Assembly (NCBI GenBank): GCA_004335635.1 | Contig: QAXH01001403.1 | Span: 1-10,111, forward strand | Direction of reading: 5' to 3' | DNA from: Chloromonas sp. AAM2 | Lineage: Eukaryota > Chlorophyta > Chlorophyceae > Chlamydomonadales > Chlamydomonadaceae | DNA: 10,111 bases | Part shown: one piece after another, positions 7,172 through 10,111 of the stretch | How positions within the stretch are numbered: the stretch's first letter is position 1 | Layout: each line of letters begins with the position of its first letter | Translations under genes and position numbers: made by a program | The notes under the pieces: model-generated | Database searches by the model: none | Seen by the model: only the letters and a program-made list of their open reading frames with translations | Told to the model about the DNA's origin: nothing

Positions 7172-10111
7172 ATGAAGATGATGCAGCAACGGCCAGGCGT
7201 GTCTGGACAGAATGGACGCGCAGCCTCTCGCCTTGCCCCTGGCACACACAGCATTCCACTGGCGCCACGGCAACACGCAAGCTCTCAGCAATCTACGGTG
7301 AGTCTATATACCAGGGATGTAAAGGTGTAGAAAGGGCGTCCTGCTGCCCCGCATGTGGCGAAAGGGCAGCCACACCTTGAGTACGTGAGATTGCACGGAC
7401 GGTCGAGTCACGTCTGCAGCCATCCACGCATGCAGCTGCGCAATCGCATTTTACTTACGCACTGAGCCATTTACCATCACCCATGGATCCGTGGCTGTTC
7501 TTAAAACCCTGTTTCACATATTTTGCATCTGATGCTCGCATCAGGTTGGCGCGCTGCCCAAGAAGAATGCCTACTACGACTTTGATTACAAGGCGCCGCC
7601 CAACCAGGACGTCGACTTCGACTATTTCCCCGAGAGCACGTCCACGGCGGAGTATGGCGCCTACACGCAGCAGCTCTATCAGACTCCTGGGCCCAGCACA
7701 CAAGCTGGCGCCCGCTACCCATCACAGCAGCCTCGGTACAACACGCGAGGGACAGTGTACCTGCCGAACGACAGCATGGATGAGATTGATGATGATTACA
7801 ACTACCCTGATGACGACCAGTTTGCACCTGCGGATGAGTCTACAGCCCAGACCCGCTTAGTAAACGGCCGCCAGCTCACCATCAACAATGAAATAAAGTG
7901 AGAGCAACCAAATGCATCTGGAGACAAGCACTGCAGCATGGGCGTGTGGTTCTGCAGCTAGGGCAACTGGTGCCTACCAGTGTGGACTTCAGAATGCAGT
8001 TGACAGCCCATCCACATGCATTCGCAATCAACCTGTTTTCCTGCACCGTGTGCCAGCATTTGCAGCCTCACAATCAGGTGTAGTCATGGTGTATTCTCAG
8101 CAGCTCCACGGGAGCGTATCTTGGCTTATGATTGGAATTGATTTGCACTGCAGGCACCCAGTCGTCCGTGTGATTGCTGGCGAAGGTGGCAGGCAGATGA
8201 AGGGCGTTATGAACCTGGGTGATGCCATGGCTTTGGCTCGGGTGAGCACACACCAGCAGCACACATGTACAGGGCGATGCAAATGTACAGGGCGATGCAG
8301 ATGTACAGGCAGATCTTGTGCAAATGCGCAGGATGATGCGAATTCACATTGATTACAGTGATGCCAAGCATGACGATGCCCATTTCAGACATTGCATCAT
8401 GTTCATGGCCTGCTGGGTGCCGAGACCAGTGACGTTTGCATGCCAACAGACAGGCTGACGCCCTTCTCCGGTGCGTGCAGGCCGCGGAGGTGGATTTGAT
8501 TCTGCTCAACCCTGATGCCTCGCCTCCCTTGTGTCGCCTGGTGGTGTGGAGCAAGTGAGTGAAGGGGGCAGACCTTTCTTGAACATTGGACTGCTGAACA
8601 CCAGGCTGGTAGTTTGTTGCGCCTGGCAGGTGCCATGTGGTACGGTAGTGCAAATAGGGCTTGTCCGGCAGTTTGGTGTGCCCGGCTTGGGTGTGTGGAA
8701 CAACAGCATGCATGCACGCCAGGACTGCTCTGGTACTACTTTGTGGGCCAAAAGCATGTGCTTCGCCTAGCCACTGCAGCGGTTTGAACTGGTCCGCAGA
8801 GTTTTGTGCTGGAAGCCCTGGTTGCTTTCGCCAGAACAGGTTGCTGTCACATTGGTTAGCAGTGCAGCAGCGTGTAGTCAATCTGCAGTGTGCATGTGAT
8901 GTGTGATGCTGGCATGTGACATCTCTTGTATTCAGGTACAAGTACGAGGTTGAGAAGGACCAGAAAAAGAAAACTGTCAAGGCAGTCAGGTGAGCAACAG
9001 AGTGCAGCATCGGCGTAGTGGAGGGTGGTCAGCACTGGACGAGCAGATTCCGGGCAGAGCAGTATGGTAAACACAGGAAATGCCAACCGACAGGCTTGGA
9101 TGCATAGAACAGAACGACCTGCAGGCGTTATGTTATTCATGTGAGATTGTGTGGCGCACACAAGCAGTGGCAGCTGGCACACGCCGGCATCCATGGACCT
9201 GTGCTCAGTTTGAAACTGTGACTGACTGTATTCATGCCTGTGTGCTCTCTCAGTGTTGACACCAAGGAGGTGCGTCTGCGGCCCAGTACTGACACAGGCG
9301 ACCTCACCACGAAGGTCAAGAACGCGCAAAAATTCCTGGACAAGGTAAGGCGGAGGAGATGTTCAAAAGAGCCGGGGCAGCAGGGCTGTTGTCAGCTGGA
9401 CCAGTTGTCGCAACATGGGGATTGTTGCATGGTCTGTGGACTGGACAACTGTCTGCATGGTGGCTGGGCAGTCATTACCTGACTGTCACGTTCAAGCCAT
9501 CCCAGTCATGCACTTGTAACTGAATCTGTGCTGGATGTGATGTGCTGCAGGGCCACAAGCTTAAGCTAGTGATGAAGTTCGAGGGGCGCGAGCTGCAGTA
9601 CAAGGAGCAGGGCAAGGCGGTCATGCTGGTGAGGCACAAGGGGCGCATGGGTGATATATAGCAGGGGGTCCGAGCATGCAGCCGATGGACGGACATGCAT
9701 TGCATTGTGCAGATGCTGTCGGGCTGGGGAAGGATGCAGTGCATGTCACGTGAGCAGCTCCGTAGCCGTACTTGAATCAGCCAGACACGTTCAACCAGGG
9801 CGGCTACACAGCAGATACCTTTTTGGGGTCAATTATTCACGACTCTGCTTGGCGTCGGTGTCAATACCTGGATGGATGGGACAAATGCCTGTCTTTTGGA
9901 TGACAAGTGCACCCACACACATGCTCATGCCTGAATGGCTTGTCCCGCTACGCAGAAATTTGTGGAAGACTTGGGTATCCTTGGCAAGGTTGACGGACCC
10001 ATCAACTTCAAGACCGGCACCTACACGGCCATGATTAGCCCCACAGGCCGGTCACTCAAGGAACTGAGTGCTAGCCCTAGCCCCGTATCTGACGCCCCCG
10101 CTGCGGCCCCC
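7172..10111 (+). CDS. infC-like: Translation initiation factor IF-3, organellar (probably plastid), 3' end beyond window
   Basis: Exons are 7172-7297, 7545-7897, 8154-8241, 8481-8554, 8936-8989, 9254-9344, 9551-9628 and 9956-10111, joining to 340 codons still open at the edge. All donors are GTGAG or GTAAG, all acceptors end CAG, and phases agree. IF-3 binds the 30S subunit, keeps it apart from 50S and checks initiator tRNA pairing. Residues 1-42 are Arg/Ser/Gln-rich without acids, like a transit peptide. Residues 43-155 are an acidic, Tyr-rich extension. The IF3 N-domain starts at INNEIK (155-160) and includes the conserved SPPLCRLVVWSKYKYE (203-218). A Lys-rich linker (220-230) leads to the C-domain, which opens with TKEVRLRP (235-242). 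A Ser/Pro/Ala tail begins near residue 325, past the usual bacterial end. ATG 7172 has A at -3; an in-frame TTG at 7106 is not a plausible eukaryotic start. A mitochondrial destination is the main alternative. Confidence 0.93.
8265..8318. repeat. 18-bp tandem repeat in IF-3 intron 3
   Basis: Units ATGTACAGGGCGATGCAA (8265-8282), the same with a final G (8283-8300), and a diverged third copy (8301-8318) follow one another. A still weaker fourth copy may follow. They lie inside the intron 8242-8480, shortly after its donor site. No function is evident. Confidence 0.85.

Noticed and set aside
6616..7254. Minus-strand 212-codon frame covering the intergenic region
   Set aside because: It overlaps the first OPR exon in another frame and runs through the IF-3 start and first exon. 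Its composition shows no domain, and the OPR frame has better support from splice phases and the repeats downstream.
8207..9010. Minus-strand 267-codon frame antisense to IF-3
   Set aside because: It crosses IF-3 exons 3 to 5 and their introns without any recognisable motif. The plus-strand IF-3 reading is unambiguous, and the frame reads a tandem repeat as repeated Ile/Cys/Tyr residues.
1..10111. CRISPR arrays, tRNA or rRNA genes, transposase genes, phage or toxin-antitoxin modules
   Set aside because: No array of regularly spaced identical repeats, no RNA-gene signature and no transposase or phage motif was seen on either strand. The repeats present are microsatellites or small intronic duplications.

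Overview
The window looks like nuclear DNA of a green alga, most likely a chlorophycean of the Chlamydomonas/Volvox type. The genes are cut by many short introns (about 200 to 720 nt) with GTGAG-rich donors and GCAG or CCAG acceptors. CA, CAA and other simple repeats are common. One gene belongs to the octotricopeptide-repeat (OPR) class, which is greatly expanded in these algae. There are no signs of a bacterial operon, a CRISPR array or a phage.

Two genes stand head to head. On the minus strand, from 6875 down to about 605, I assemble an 11-exon gene for a predicted organellar RNA-binding OPR protein of 831 residues. It has a basic N-terminal presequence, a long Pro/Gln/Ser-rich linker with an acidic tract, and then about ten OPR-like repeats of roughly 38 residues. 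On the plus strand, from 7172 to beyond the right edge, eight exons encode translation initiation factor IF-3 of the organellar (probably plastid) type. It has a transit-peptide-like start, an acidic Tyr-rich extension, and both canonical IF3 domains. The exon phases join without conflict at all seven splice junctions of the IF3 model and all ten of the OPR model.

The 296 nt between the two ATGs (6876-7171) must hold both 5' ends and is a candidate shared promoter. Both products would act in organelle gene expression: the OPR protein probably on one or a few organelle transcripts, and IF-3 on initiation generally. A common regulatory input is possible but not shown.

No gene is supported in 1-604, which probably holds the 3' UTR and downstream flank of the OPR gene. 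It contains a CAA microsatellite, three copies of a 14-mer and a weak promoter-like CCAAT/TATA pair. The OPR introns carry most of the unexplained structure. This includes a long imperfect hairpin (5213-5447), a tandemly duplicated 3' splice site (5055-5108), a second distant copy of a 3' splice site (4289-4306), and an inverted pair of 24-mers (2191-2214 and 4212-4235). I see no evidence for a new multi-gene system. The most useful observations are the divergent gene pair, the repeat-phased exons and the intronic hairpin.
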